Below are positions 10,000 to 19,815 of a DNA stretch of 31,983 nucleotides, one piece after another (the stretch's first letter is position 1; each line of letters opens with the position of its first letter). The notes beneath the pieces were generated by a model. The model was not told the origin of the DNA. It did no database searches and was given only the letters and a program-made list of their open reading frames with translations. Source of the DNA: Albugo candida (lineage: Eukaryota; Oomycota; Peronosporomycetes; Albuginales); assembly GCA_040437565.1 (NCBI GenBank), contig JBDOQK010000096.1, forward strand, positions 1 through 31,983, read 5' to 3'. The translations under genes and the position numbers were made by a program.

Positions 10000-10745
10000 T
10001 AGCCGCTGGTGGCAGTGGGAAACCAGGACTCGATGAAACGGAAGAAGAAGTAAACCGTGGGGTTTCTGGTTTTTATTACTTGCGTCTACGCGGGTAAAAG
10101 ACGCGTTGAAGCAAGTAAGCTGATCACTTAGGGTGCCGGATGAGGAATTTCACCCACGTTTTGTGTCCAAGCTTGGGCGCAGCTTTTCCTCAAAGATGGG
10201 AAACTGCCTTTGTCTCGACAAGGCGAGTATGCAAAACGCCGGGGCTTCTTACAAGACGAAGATTGTATATTGCCTTTGCAGCAATATCTTCGGGAGAACA
10301 AATTCAAAATTGATTATTACATTAACATCCCACATGAATGAAAATATTCTTTCCAGCCTTGGATATGCAACATCGCCGCCAATCAAAGAACGGACCGCGA
10401 TGCGCTGTCTACATTCCCTGAATATCTCGTTCCGTGAAGTTAAAGAACACAAATATATCGATGGACATGAGCGGAAAAAAGTGATTGCTTATCGTCAAAT
10501 GCTCTTGGAACAAAAGCGGAAGTATGAAAACGTTTGCCTGTACTGGAGGTCTTGGATGGAAATGATGAGAATGTTCGTGCTTCGTTGCCAATAGAAGGGC
10601 TGCGACCTTTGATTTTGTTGACACAAAACGTGAGCACCTTTCCCTCCCATGACGACTTGAAACGATTATGGTTGCTAACTGGTGAGCAGCCATTGCGCAA
10701 GAAAGAGCAAGGATACTAAATTCATGTCAGCGCCTTCCTTAGCGG
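10000..10745 (+). pseudogene. DDE transposase relic, N-terminal half (copy A)
   Basis: A cut-and-paste transposase of a family common in fungi and oomycetes. In order: LQDEDCILPLQQYLRENKF near 10245-10305, HMNENILSSLGYATSPPIKE, RTAMRCLHSLNISF (about 10391), YIDGHERKKVIAYRQ (about 10455) and, after a frame change, STFPSHDDLKRLWLLTG with GEQPLRKKEQGY (about 10633-10715). The RTAxRWL, DGHER..V..YR and W..(A/T)GE.PLRKK motifs are hallmarks I recall for this family. The last recognisable piece is IHVSAFLSG, after a stop at 10717-10719, where the core would carry on. The catalytic C-terminal half is missing because the GH31 relic begins there. Superfamily is uncertain (IS630/Tc1-like is my guess). 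At least two frame changes and one stop are seen. Confidence 0.75.
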
Positions 10746-12190
10746 TGTGTGGGTCCGGCGAAAAAACCTTGAAAAACAAATGGTCTCTCCATATCCTCTT
10801 AAATCTCGATATTACGACCAGAGGTCTCGCTCAATGACGGTAACTGGCGTATCAACTGCACTTCCGCAGTCGCTTTCTGCATATGGAGTCCATATAAATC
10901 GTGCCATTTTCGATGCTCCCGTCCCTCCGAAGGCAAAAATTCTAATGCATCGACACTTCTGGATCATTGGAAACTGATAGCTCATTCATATCGTTCCAAG
11001 TTCACAGAGAAGAAGTACTTCGACATATGTCTCACAACCTAACAAAGATACCCACTAATACCGAACTTGATGGCTCGTTGAGCCGAAACACGACGAATCT
11101 CCTGACCAACACCATCCATGAAAAATCGTTCCCATCCTCATCCCTGACGTGATATCCCTACCCTTTCGCTTTGGAATGCACGTAGTAAGGGGGGGGGTCG
11201 ATCTTGATACGGGTATCCACGAATGTGACAACCTTGCGTCCGACAATCGCCGAGTTCTCTTGTATCGTAACTGAAGCTGGAAAATATACTGGATACCATG
11301 TGAATACCGTTTTCCATCGCTTTTTTCTATTTCTGTCCACCAGATATCGGACGGAATTTTGTGTTGATCAAAGCCCGCATTCACTTTACTAACGTCACGT
11401 TGATTTCTATAGTTGCAGCAACACTTATGGTACCCGAGTGCAAAGAAAAGAGGCATGAAGGCAATTCCGTTCGATAAAACATACTGCTTGGAGAAGAATT
11501 GAGGCAGAAGGACAATAAGAAAGAAGGAGTCCAAGACACCATACTCACTCATTTAATGACTCTTCTTGAGTGTGTTTGCATCAGTTATGACATCCACAAA
11601 TGTTTCGAGGGATTATGCCAAAACACACTGACGGAGTTGAGAGTAATGACGGCCATCAGAAGAGGAATGGAGCCATTCAAATCCAATGGAGCGTCCAACT
11701 CGTAATCAAATACATCGAGACTCTATAGACGATATGGATTACTTCCAATCCCATCATTGTGAATGGTATCGTCCAACACGAATCGATCGCTATCTTGGTA
11801 AGTCCACACAACTGGCGAAGGTGCTGCGGCGGAAAAAGAGATTGCGATGCCGATGGAATTGGGACCGGATACTGGTCTATCCGTATTGATAACCAAATTG
11901 TTCCCCCCAGTTGACATTGGTTATGTCAGTATCAGCACTGGTAATTTCATTATCAAAAGCCTTTCCTTTTTTGATTCGATCGATGTCATTGAATGATTGT
12001 GTTCTCTGTAATTGACGCTTTCTGTACCATCATAGTTGTTTGAAGAGATCTTCACCGTCGTGGACATATTCTGTGACGATTTCTTTCGTGCTTGCGGATG
12101 CGATGGGGTCTCTGTTTTTGCCGTATCCAAAGTGGAAAGGGATATGATGGATCGGACGACATCATCTTTTCGTTGTCCATGTACATACAC
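10743..12190 (-). pseudogene. GH31 alpha-glucosidase relic (glucosidase II alpha type)
   Basis: The intact family member trims glucose from N-glycans in the ER. Minus-strand segments fall in family order: VNYREHNHSM (about 12010), NVNWGEQFGY (about 11900), LDDTIHNDGIGSNPYRL (about 11773-11723), then LDVFDYELDAPLDLNGSIPL (about 11715-11660) and SVFWHNPSK. Next comes the barrel entry IAFMPLFFALGYHK with NYRNQRDVSKVNAGFDQHKI (about 11465-11355), IEKSDGKRY, an IVGRKVVTFVDTRIKID segment and WCWSGDSS. The nucleophile motif follows as TWNDMNELS (about 11003-10971), with the usual Pro replaced by Leu. The last segments are LYGLHMQKATAEVQLIRQLP and ERPFVFQGFFAGP, ending at about 10743. Stops and frame changes are frequent, and a G9 tract (11189-11197) interrupts one segment. 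About half of the usual 900-plus residues is represented, and both ends are missing. Confidence 0.85.
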
Positions 12191-12887
12191 GAGACATTAC
12201 AGGCCCCCTTCTCGCGGTATGGAGCTTCAGGGGATTTCATGGAGATGGTTTATTTCATGATTTTCCGAGTCTTTTTACTTGGGCATAAATAATGCGATTG
12301 AGTCAGAAAGATGAGTAAACCGATTCGTAGCCGTTTTCCTGCAAATTACACAGTGTACGTTAAACTGAGTTATTGGTCTAAACGATAATGATTTACAACG
12401 AAATCATAAAAAATTTGGACATTGTGCACTGTTATACTCACAACTTAAGGCTCGACATTCTGACAGAGGTGGCACTAATGATTTGTGTTGCGGGTTTGTA
12501 TGGAAATCAAATCAAGAAGGGTGAAACTATGAAAACTGTTCCAAATCTCGTCAAGGGATAGACGACCACGAAATGTTTGCAAATGCACAATGGGTATTAA
12601 ATCGTAAACCAGAAAAGATTATGGTAAGCCACATCGATGACAACGAAGGCGGTGCATCTCACGTGATTGAACTGACTTCAGCCCTCTGTGTAAGATCCCA
12701 CACGAGATCATCAAGCTATGAATGAAAAAAAAAAAACGATTCAGCTCGTCTCCTGTATTTCTTGACCCACTAGTCTTCAGCCTACAAACGTTGACTAATT
12801 GCTGCAGGATCTTCTAAAACTAGTTTAGGTTCATGCAGTAATTTTTTTGGTCAGACACATCTCAATTCAGATCCTAATTACTTTCCA
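12191..12887. other. No recognisable gene
   Basis: Short broken frames on both strands. The right part may belong to the minus-strand relic that follows. Near its left border, sequence upstream of the GH31 relic has no visible promoter signals. An A12 run lies near 12725. Confidence 0.5.
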
Positions 12888-14000
12888 GCCTTAATCACCC
12901 TGACAATGGCAAACTGTTTGATGCGATCTAGCGGTTGAACTCTGTCGCATCTTCGTACAGTGGTTGAAACATGAACATTGGGTATTGATTCAAGTTCCTG
13001 GGCAAGAATAAGGTTTGGTGACACTCGGTCTCTAAGATCATGCCCGATTGCTTGAACACGTGTGAATATAACCAGTTACCCAGTTTGCCAGTTCGTAAGC
13101 ATATACCGTGAGATGGATACACTGGAAATCTCGACGAATTAGCGGATGGATTTGAATTGAATGAATTGTAAGAAACGGTGAATATCCCTTTTAGCGTGCC
13201 ACTCCAAATGGAACGTGTACAGCAACGTGGTTTATATCAAGGATCGATTATGGTGAAGACGACAGTGTGCACTGCGATCTTACGCACTCAGCAGCTTGTA
13301 TGCGAGCTTGACGCGCACCAATTTCATATGAATATTTGTCATCAAAAGGTGGAGCGGTCATATTGGTATAGCTAGTGAAAGGTTTCTATGTCCATGTTCT
13401 ATTCTCATGGAGCTCCACCGCATAAAATTNNNNNNNNNNNNNNNNNNNNNNNNNNNNNNNNNNNNNNNNNNNNNNNNNNNNNNNNNNNNNNNNNNNNNNN
13501 NNNNNNNNNNNNNNNNNNNNNNNNNNNNNCATGAACTTTGGATAGTCTTTTTAATGCCATGCCTAAACACTCCGTGTATGAATTATTATCATATACAGTG
13601 TAATTTCCCGCTTTGATTCTGTTTATGATACTTGTAAACTCATTGTTTGACACTTGTGTCATATCAGATGAAAACTTCATCGCTAACTTTTGGTTCGTGA
13701 TAGTCATATGACAATATGTAGCATTGGCTAAACGAAAGTCGATCTCAGGTGTAAAACCGCTGTCATCGGCAATGCTTGCACAGTATAAATCATTTTGTTA
13801 TCATCTGTCAGCTTGTATTCAGAAAAGTAAACTCATTGTCGAGCTAAATTTACGAGCCCATCAGCGTTTAGCTGGAAAAAATTACGGGTCATTTGGAGCA
13901 ACATCGATCTCTGGAATACATTCTAAAATTGTGACTTGCGCAGTTTCCAAAAACATATTTTTATATTATCGGGGCCTATTTGTCTTATTTGCGTGCATTC
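12888..14000 (-). pseudogene. Decayed minus-strand coding region, product unknown
   Basis: Minus-strand segments that read as protein follow one another: an IADDSGFTPEIDFRLANATY segment and KLAMKFSSDMTQVSNNEF (about 13780-13650), IKAGNYTVYDNNSYTECLG (about 13610-13555) and, beyond the gap, LRDRVSPNLILAQELESIPN and CDRVQPLDRIKQFAIVRVIK (about 13045-12890). The two halves may or may not belong to one gene. Frames change several times. The 100-N gap at 13430-13529 lies in the middle. I recognise no domain. Confidence 0.35.
13430..13529. other. Assembly gap (100 N)
   Basis: Exactly 100 N. The flanks share no overlap, so sequence is probably missing here. Confidence 0.99.
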
Positions 14001-14509
14001 CGATGAAAGCCAAAAACGGGTGATCTGATTAAGGTTGGCTGTCTAGTTGGCCTATAGTACGAGAATCGCTCCGGTTTGTCTAAGTCTGATCGAGGCAATC
14101 AGTGCATGAGAGGATCATGGAAAATGCCATTACGTCCGCATCTCCTTTGTTTTTCAATTTCAAAGTTCATCCCCCATCGAATTTGCCCGAGTGCGTATTT
14201 TTTTTTGTTTTGATTGTATGTAATAATCGGATACAATTTGAAGATACATTGCCCATGCCCCAAGAACGGCAATACAGTTCGCTTTGAGCTTAGAAATCTT
14301 CATCAGTAACAAATGCCGATCGGATATTGGATAATGATAGAGTAGTTGAGAATTTATACATAAGGAGCACACTGACTACATATATCTCCCGCCGCAATCG
14401 TGCGCTCTACTCCTGCTTATAAGTATATCGAACTCTGATCCAGGTTCTATATGCAATGCAGCATGTCTACATGCATTTTGAACGACCCAAGGAGGTCAAA
14501 TCCGCGATG
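14001..14509. other. No recognisable gene
   Basis: Only short frames on either strand. I see no repeat or transposon end. Confidence 0.5.
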
Positions 14510-14815
14510 CACTCGACGTTCACAGACTGACGCTTCTTGATCGATACATCTGTTTCCAGCTGCTTGATTCTGAAATGCATGTGATGTCTTCTTTTCTTAG
14601 GCTTCTTTGGTCACGTTCAAATAGCTGAGCGGATCCCCCATAAAAGCCAATTACTCATCGAGTTTCGGCTGGGACTTCGAAACTTCCGCGTTGAATTTGA
14701 TATTCGCTTGCTCCAATTACTTGATATTTTCTTGATGATGTTGATGCTGAAGCTCTATCTCCTGCATGAGAGCCGTTTGCGTTTCCGTAGGTATACAATT
14801 TCAAACTATCGAAAC
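14510..14815 (-). pseudogene. Relic of a Gln-rich coiled-coil protein
   Basis: The minus strand gives TETQTALMQEIELQHQHHQE followed by LEQANIKFNAEVSKSQPKLD, AFMGDPLSYLNVTKEA and, in another register, HMHFRIKQLETDVSIKKRQS. The heptad-like spacing of Leu/Ile with Gln, Glu and Lys suggests a coiled coil. Stops interrupt it. The basic and Leu-spaced part recalls a bZIP tail, but I cannot find the basic-region signature, so the family is left open. Confidence 0.4.
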
Positions 14816-14968
14816 TGTACTTAACGAAAGGACAAGTTTGATGAGATAAATGCGTAGTATCATAGGTAACAAAAATAGAATAACCTTTCTGAAATACAAC
14901 ATTTAACTTACCTAGTCTTTACATGCATTCTTCACTTGTGCAAATATTAATGCACGACGTCATTATTA

Positions 14969-14991
14969 CAGTAAGATTGCACATCTTACTG
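14969..14991. other. Perfect 9-bp hairpin
   Basis: CAGTAAGAT, five loop bases, then ATCTTACTG. No T-run or gene end lies next to it, so a terminator role is not supported. It sits just before the gap. Confidence 0.6.
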
Positions 14992-15022
14992 AGTTAATAA
15001 AATAGTCACGAGTCCAAATTAC

Positions 15023-15122
15023 NNNNNNNNNNNNNNNNNNNNNNNNNNNNNNNNNNNNNNNNNNNNNNNNNNNNNNNNNNNNNNNNNNNNNNNNNNNNNN
15101 NNNNNNNNNNNNNNNNNNNNNN
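15023..15122. other. Assembly gap (100 N)
   Basis: Exactly 100 N with no shared flank sequence. Confidence 0.99.
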
Positions 15123-15499
15123 TGCCTCTGTTTCAGGATACTTCATACTTCTACTCAGTGTCAGCTAGGTAAAGGTAATTTATGTTGCACATTCCCTAGC
15201 GCATTCTTATATAATTATTTACTTTTAATCGTGAATGCAAAATAGAGAGTTGCCGCTTCGCAAAAACTTGCGGAGGCGAATGGCAAAAGGCATTGGTTTG
15301 ACGATGATTTGTTCCTGAGGACGTTTATATCTTATAAATGGTTTTGGTCCCGAGAGGAATCAAATAAAGCATGTTAGAACAATCATGTTAGTAGCGAATG
15401 AAAATCATTGCACATGTATAGCTTCACATTCGAAACAATAATTTCTGCGTAGAGCCAGCGTATTTTACAAAGCACGTCAACGAGAAAATACATCCAAAG

Positions 15500-16950
15500 A
15501 TTGGCCCCGCCACGTCTATCTATCCCCGTACTGCGACCCGCCGGTTATAGGCAGTTGGACTACACTATTCAGAGTTGAGTAAAGGTATTTACGTTCATGG
15601 CCATGCACGAGCAGATGCCGTGGCATATCGTACTCAGTTTCTGTTGGAAACCGGATCTACTGATTGCTGCGACGGTAAATTGAAGGACTCCACTGGTGGA
15701 AGGTCACCATCTCCTGAATAGTCAAAGGTAGTGAAAGGTCGCAGAGAGACATAAGATAGTTGCTAACGGAGTTCCCAATATATTTTTTTAAACTGCAAGT
15801 CTTTTTGTGTTATCTTTTGTACGGTTCCTAATAGTTTCTGCAACGAATGAGAAGCTACGAGCCATTTTTGACGGAATATGTCGGGCCGGAAATGGAATTA
15901 GAGATTTGGCTTACCGGAGATGCGACCATCCTAGTGATGTATAATGAAAGCACATTTGCCGCCCATGATGGCAATAAGAAGCTATGGTTCCTCATAGGGA
16001 AAAGCCACTGGGAAAAAAGAGGATGGAAGATCGATATATGTCACCGGTTTCCTGACTGATGTTGGTAAGTCTATCGTTTCTAGCTTGCGCTCATTACTTT
16101 AATTAAAAGTTTACATTACCTGTCTGTTATAAAAGGGTCTCCAAGCTTTGAGCAAAGAGAAGCAGCTTAAACACAAAAGTCTTCAAGGCGAGTGTTTAAC
16201 GGCTGCGAAACAACTTCACAACCAAGTCCGGGATGGTCCGATTCCCATTTTCGATGCGCAGTTTTCCAATGCAAAAGCTTTTTTCGCTTTCGACAAGGCG
16301 ACTACTGACGTTGCATTTACTGAAGATGCTTTCGTATCGCAACGGATGAATCGTGGATCGGGCGGAAGTCAACGGATGACGCAGAAAGGATTGTATGGAC
16401 ATGTGACAGCGCAATCAATGGTGTTAACCACAGATCATCCTCTGACCAGATAGCCAGAATAACGTAAAGATCGTCCTGCAGGAACGCAAACTTTGAACGC
16501 CTGACCTTACTGCCTTTATTCGGGGTAATTGTGCTGTGCACATGTAGTTGCTGCGGCCGTAGTATTTATAAAAACCAGACTTCAAAATTCAAAAAGGTTT
16601 GATGAAATAGACAATCACTGTGGCGCTCCATCTCATCAAATTTCACCCCTAGTTCTATTCCGAATAGAATTCCAAAGACACCTTTTGGGGGGGGGGGGGC
16701 AAAACGATAAGCAATGAAGAATTGCGCTTACTCAAGAAAAGAATTGGTTGCAACAGTTCCGAAAGCACTGCCTCATTTTCGTCCGCAACAATTCGTCGCC
16801 ATGCTATAAAGTGCTCGAGATATATGGATGTTTATCGTAAAGATCCAACAAGAAAAGTCGCGAAATGCGCTATGAAAAACTATCGATGACATCGATAAGT
16901 TCCAGACCCAGTGTCCACAGACAGCTATGCTTTAGCAGCTTCTTTATGAA
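15500..16950 (+). pseudogene. DDE transposase relic, nearly whole length (copy B)
   Basis: Same family as copy A at 10.0-10.75 kb. In order: RTATRRL (about 15532), GIYVHGHARADAVAYRTQF (about 15590-15645), MRSYEPFLTEYVGPEMELEI (15847), NESTFAAHDGNKKLWFLIG (about 15943; DE of the family became NE), SIYVTGFLTDV (about 16034), AKAFFAFDKATTDVAFTED (about 16270; second catalytic Asp retained), SQRMNRGSGGSQRM, a KFHP..FYSE.N segment near 16640 in the place of the third catalytic acid, and RYMDVYRKDPTRKVAKCA (about 16820). Two possible introns: one ends at ctaatag before 15836; the other is gtaagt at 16065 to ag at 16135 (71 bp), although the frame is not kept across it. A G13 run (16687-16699) and several stops show it is dead. 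No TIR found. Confidence 0.75.
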
Positions 16951-17481
16951 GCTGTAAGTTAATCTCTATGATTAGATTACACTTGTTCTTAGAACCTGAA
17001 CCGTAAAACCTGAATTGCCCACTGATGGTTGCCACATCATACGCACTGATAGGAAAATACTAGTAGAATCCAGAAAAAAAAAGCAACTTTTAGAGCCTTA
17101 TAATCAAACCAGGATGCATACAATATCTAAGCCTTTTGTTTTGAAGCTCTGGACTGTAACTATCAGATAGGATCGCTAGTAAGACCCGCAAACGCACATG
17201 GGAGTACTTCTGTGGTTGCCCAACTGGTAGATTGTCGTCTCAGCTGTCAATTGCTGATAGAAATGATAACATCAAGAGACAGGATTGTCATGGTCATTCC
17301 ATACGAGTATCCGGTTGGCACACTTTCATCATCGCTCAATTGATCTTGATTCTGTAGTCATATCATTAAGACTGATCGGTCATTACGACTGAGCATACCA
17401 TGATGGCCAACACCTCAGTTTATTGGACGCTCCACGAAATAATAACAATGGAATTTGGTGCAGAGCTTGTAGAAAGATAAG
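16951..17481. other. No recognisable gene
   Basis: No long open frame on either strand and no transposon end seen. It leads directly into the satellite array. Confidence 0.55.
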
Positions 17482-18490
17482 AAAGCTTATAGAAGTGAGT
17501 GGCAGATTCTTTCAACCGTTACATGTCTACTAACGAAGGCCAACGCTAGGATGGGTAGCTTCAGGTAATGGATGTTTAAACTTGAATCAAAGCTTATAGA
17601 AGTGAGTGGCAGATTATTTCAACCGTTACATGTCTACTAACGAAGGCCAACGCTAGGATGGGTAGCTTCAGGTAATGGATGTTTAAACTTGAATCAAAGC
17701 TTATAGAAGTGAGTGGCAGATTATTTCAACCGTTACATGTCTACTAACGAAGGCCAACGCTAGGATGGGTAGCTTCAGGTAATGGATGTTTAAACTTGAA
17801 TCAAAGCTTATAGAAGTGAGTGGCAGATTATTTCAACCGTTACATGTCTACTAACGAAGGCCAACGCTAGGATGGGTAGCTTCAGGTAATGGATGTTTAA
17901 ACTTGAATCAAAGCTTATAGAAGTGAGTGGCAGATTATTTCAACCGTTACATGTCTACTAACGAAGGCCAACGCTAGGATGGGTAGCTTCAGGTAATGGA
18001 TGTTTAAACTTGAATCAAAGCTTATAGAAGTGAGTGGCAGATTATTTCAACCGTTACATGTCTACTAACGAAGGCCAACGCTAGGATGGGTAGCTTCAGG
18101 TAATGGATGTTTAAACTTGAATCAAAGCTTATAGAAGTGAGTGGCAGATTATTTCAACCGTTACATGTCTACTAACGAAGGCCAACGCTAGGATGGGTAG
18201 CTTCAGGTAATGGATGTNNNNNNNNNNNNNNNNNNNNNNNNNNNNNNNNNNNNNNNNNNNNNNNNNNNNNNNNNNNNNNNNNNNNNNNNNNNNNNNNNNN
18301 NNNNNNNNNNNNNNNNNCTAACGAAGGCCAACGCTAGGATGGGTAGCTTCAGGTAATGGATGTTTAAACTTGAATCAAAGCTTATAGAAGTGAGTGGCAG
18401 ATTATTTCAACCGTTACATGTCTACTAACGAAGGCCAACGCTAGGATGGGTAGCTTCAGGTAATGGATGTTTAAACTTGAATCAAAGCTT
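17482..18490. repeat. 107-bp satellite array, nearly identical units
   Basis: Units begin agcttatagaagtgagtggc at 17484, 17591, 17698, 17805, 17912, 18019, 18126 and, after the gap, 18379. A partial unit lies before 18379, and the array stops at aagctt (18490). The spacing is exactly 107 bases each time. The first unit differs from the others at one visible base (gattct against gattat); the others look identical. All six frames are blocked by stops, so it does not code. The 100-N gap at 18218-18317 does not keep the 107-bp phase, so the real array is of unknown and probably larger size. It could be a pericentromeric or subtelomeric satellite or a local minisatellite. Confidence 0.97.
18218..18317. 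other. Assembly gap (100 N) inside the satellite
   Basis: The array phase shifts by 39 bases across the gap (146 bases between unit starts where a multiple of 107 is expected). The gap length is therefore a placeholder. Confidence 0.99.
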
Positions 18491-19815
18491 TCACCGAATT
18501 GCACTTATTCGAACTGTGAGATCATACTAAAGGTGATGAAATTGTGCTTAAGACTAGATCAGTACTTACGTTTAGCAGCATTGACACAACTATATGCGAT
18601 GTGCCAGTGATACCATGTAGTAAAAATACTTCTTCAGAAGATCAGTCATATACGACATTTATGGGTCAAAGAAGAAGCATCAAAACTATTAAGATAGTGA
18701 GTTCTTGTCGCTCGATATCGTTTTGATCTTGTATCTATAATCCCGAAGACTCATTAAAAAGGTTAAGATCGACTACATGAGCTTCTTCTACTCGTAGCTA
18801 CTATTTGATGGACGCGTATCATCACCAAATTGAGCTCTTCAAGAGAAATGTTTGCCCCAATGTGCACCTTATAGGGTGCTCTACTGAATAAATCCTTGCT
18901 ATGCACTCTGTGCCCCTTTCGTGAGGTTTAATCGTGATTAAGCTAGTAAGAGTGAAGCCATATCTTAACTGTCTCGAAGCATTTATTATACACTCGTCTC
19001 TTCTAGTTCAATTTAAAAATTGTCAGCTTTGAATACAGTAAATTTTCATAGCATTCGCCAACGCTTATGAGTATTTCGAAGCCATCAAATTGTCCCGGCT
19101 TCTTTTACTTCCAAAATACAAGCGCTGCGACTTTTTGTTTCAAACTTCTGTCTACTGGGATGATGCAATGGTTATGCCCGTATGTCCAAATTACGGAGAT
19201 GCAAAGCACTCTGAGCAGCGCTTTAGTAATTGCTGTAGGAGAAGGCAATGCAAATAACGGAAAAAGTTACTACATATTGATGGATGCCCACGCCAGTCGA
19301 GCGATAATAGACGAGAAACTTCGTCAGAGGCAATAGTCATGATGCGAAATACGTGCCATTTCCTATCTGGCGGCTCGTGCATGAGTGTCGCAACGATAAA
19401 TGTGGACTAGAGAGTCGGAGTCTACTTTGGCTTGATGACTTACAGAAGCCGTATACGTCGAAACGCCGAAAGAGATGACTGCTTCGAGCTCGGATACTGA
19501 GAGAAAATTATTATCCGTACGCGGGGTTTCTCCTTGGTAAGCATGCATGTTGCAAACANNNNNNNNNNNNNNNNNNNNNNNNNNNNNNNNNNNNNNNNNN
19601 NNNNNNNNNNNNNNNNNNNNNNNNNNNNNNNNNNNNNNNNNNNNNNNNNNNNNNNNNNCATGCATGTTGCAAACACAAGCATTCAAAATATGCAGGAATA
19701 GATCAATATCGAATAGCATTTATTAGTCGTTTTTTACGATGTTCTAATTTGATATTGTGCTACCGGAGCCGAGAAATTGATGAGGAATAAGAAAAAATGC
19801 GGTATTGATGACTAT
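18491..19815. other. No secure gene; possible coding crumbs
   Basis: A plus-strand frame at about 19050-19230 reads FANAYEYFEAIKLSRLLLLP and TSVYWDDAMVMPVCPNYGD, which looks protein-like but matches nothing I can name. The segment near 18800 (MDAYHHQIELF) vaguely recalls a reverse transcriptase but is too short to call. It includes the gap at 19559-19658. Confidence 0.35.
19559..19658. other. Assembly gap (100 N), probably not a real gap
   Basis: The 17 bases catgcatgttgcaaaca stand on both sides (19542-19558 and 19659-19675), as expected for two overlapping contigs left unjoined. Confidence 0.9.

Noticed and set aside
10747-10977. 76-codon plus-strand frame after the transposase
   Set aside because: It is antisense to the GH31 relic, whose minus-strand reading matches the family in order.
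14500-14640. bZIP transcription factor
   Set aside because: A Leu-spaced basic segment is present, but the basic-region signature (N..AA..CR type) is not seen.
17482-18490. CRISPR-like array
   Set aside because: The whole 107-bp unit repeats without unique spacers. It is a satellite.
18780-18900. Gypsy-type reverse transcriptase scrap (MDAYHHQIELF)
   Set aside because: Only about ten suggestive residues, with no catalytic motif or neighbouring domains.
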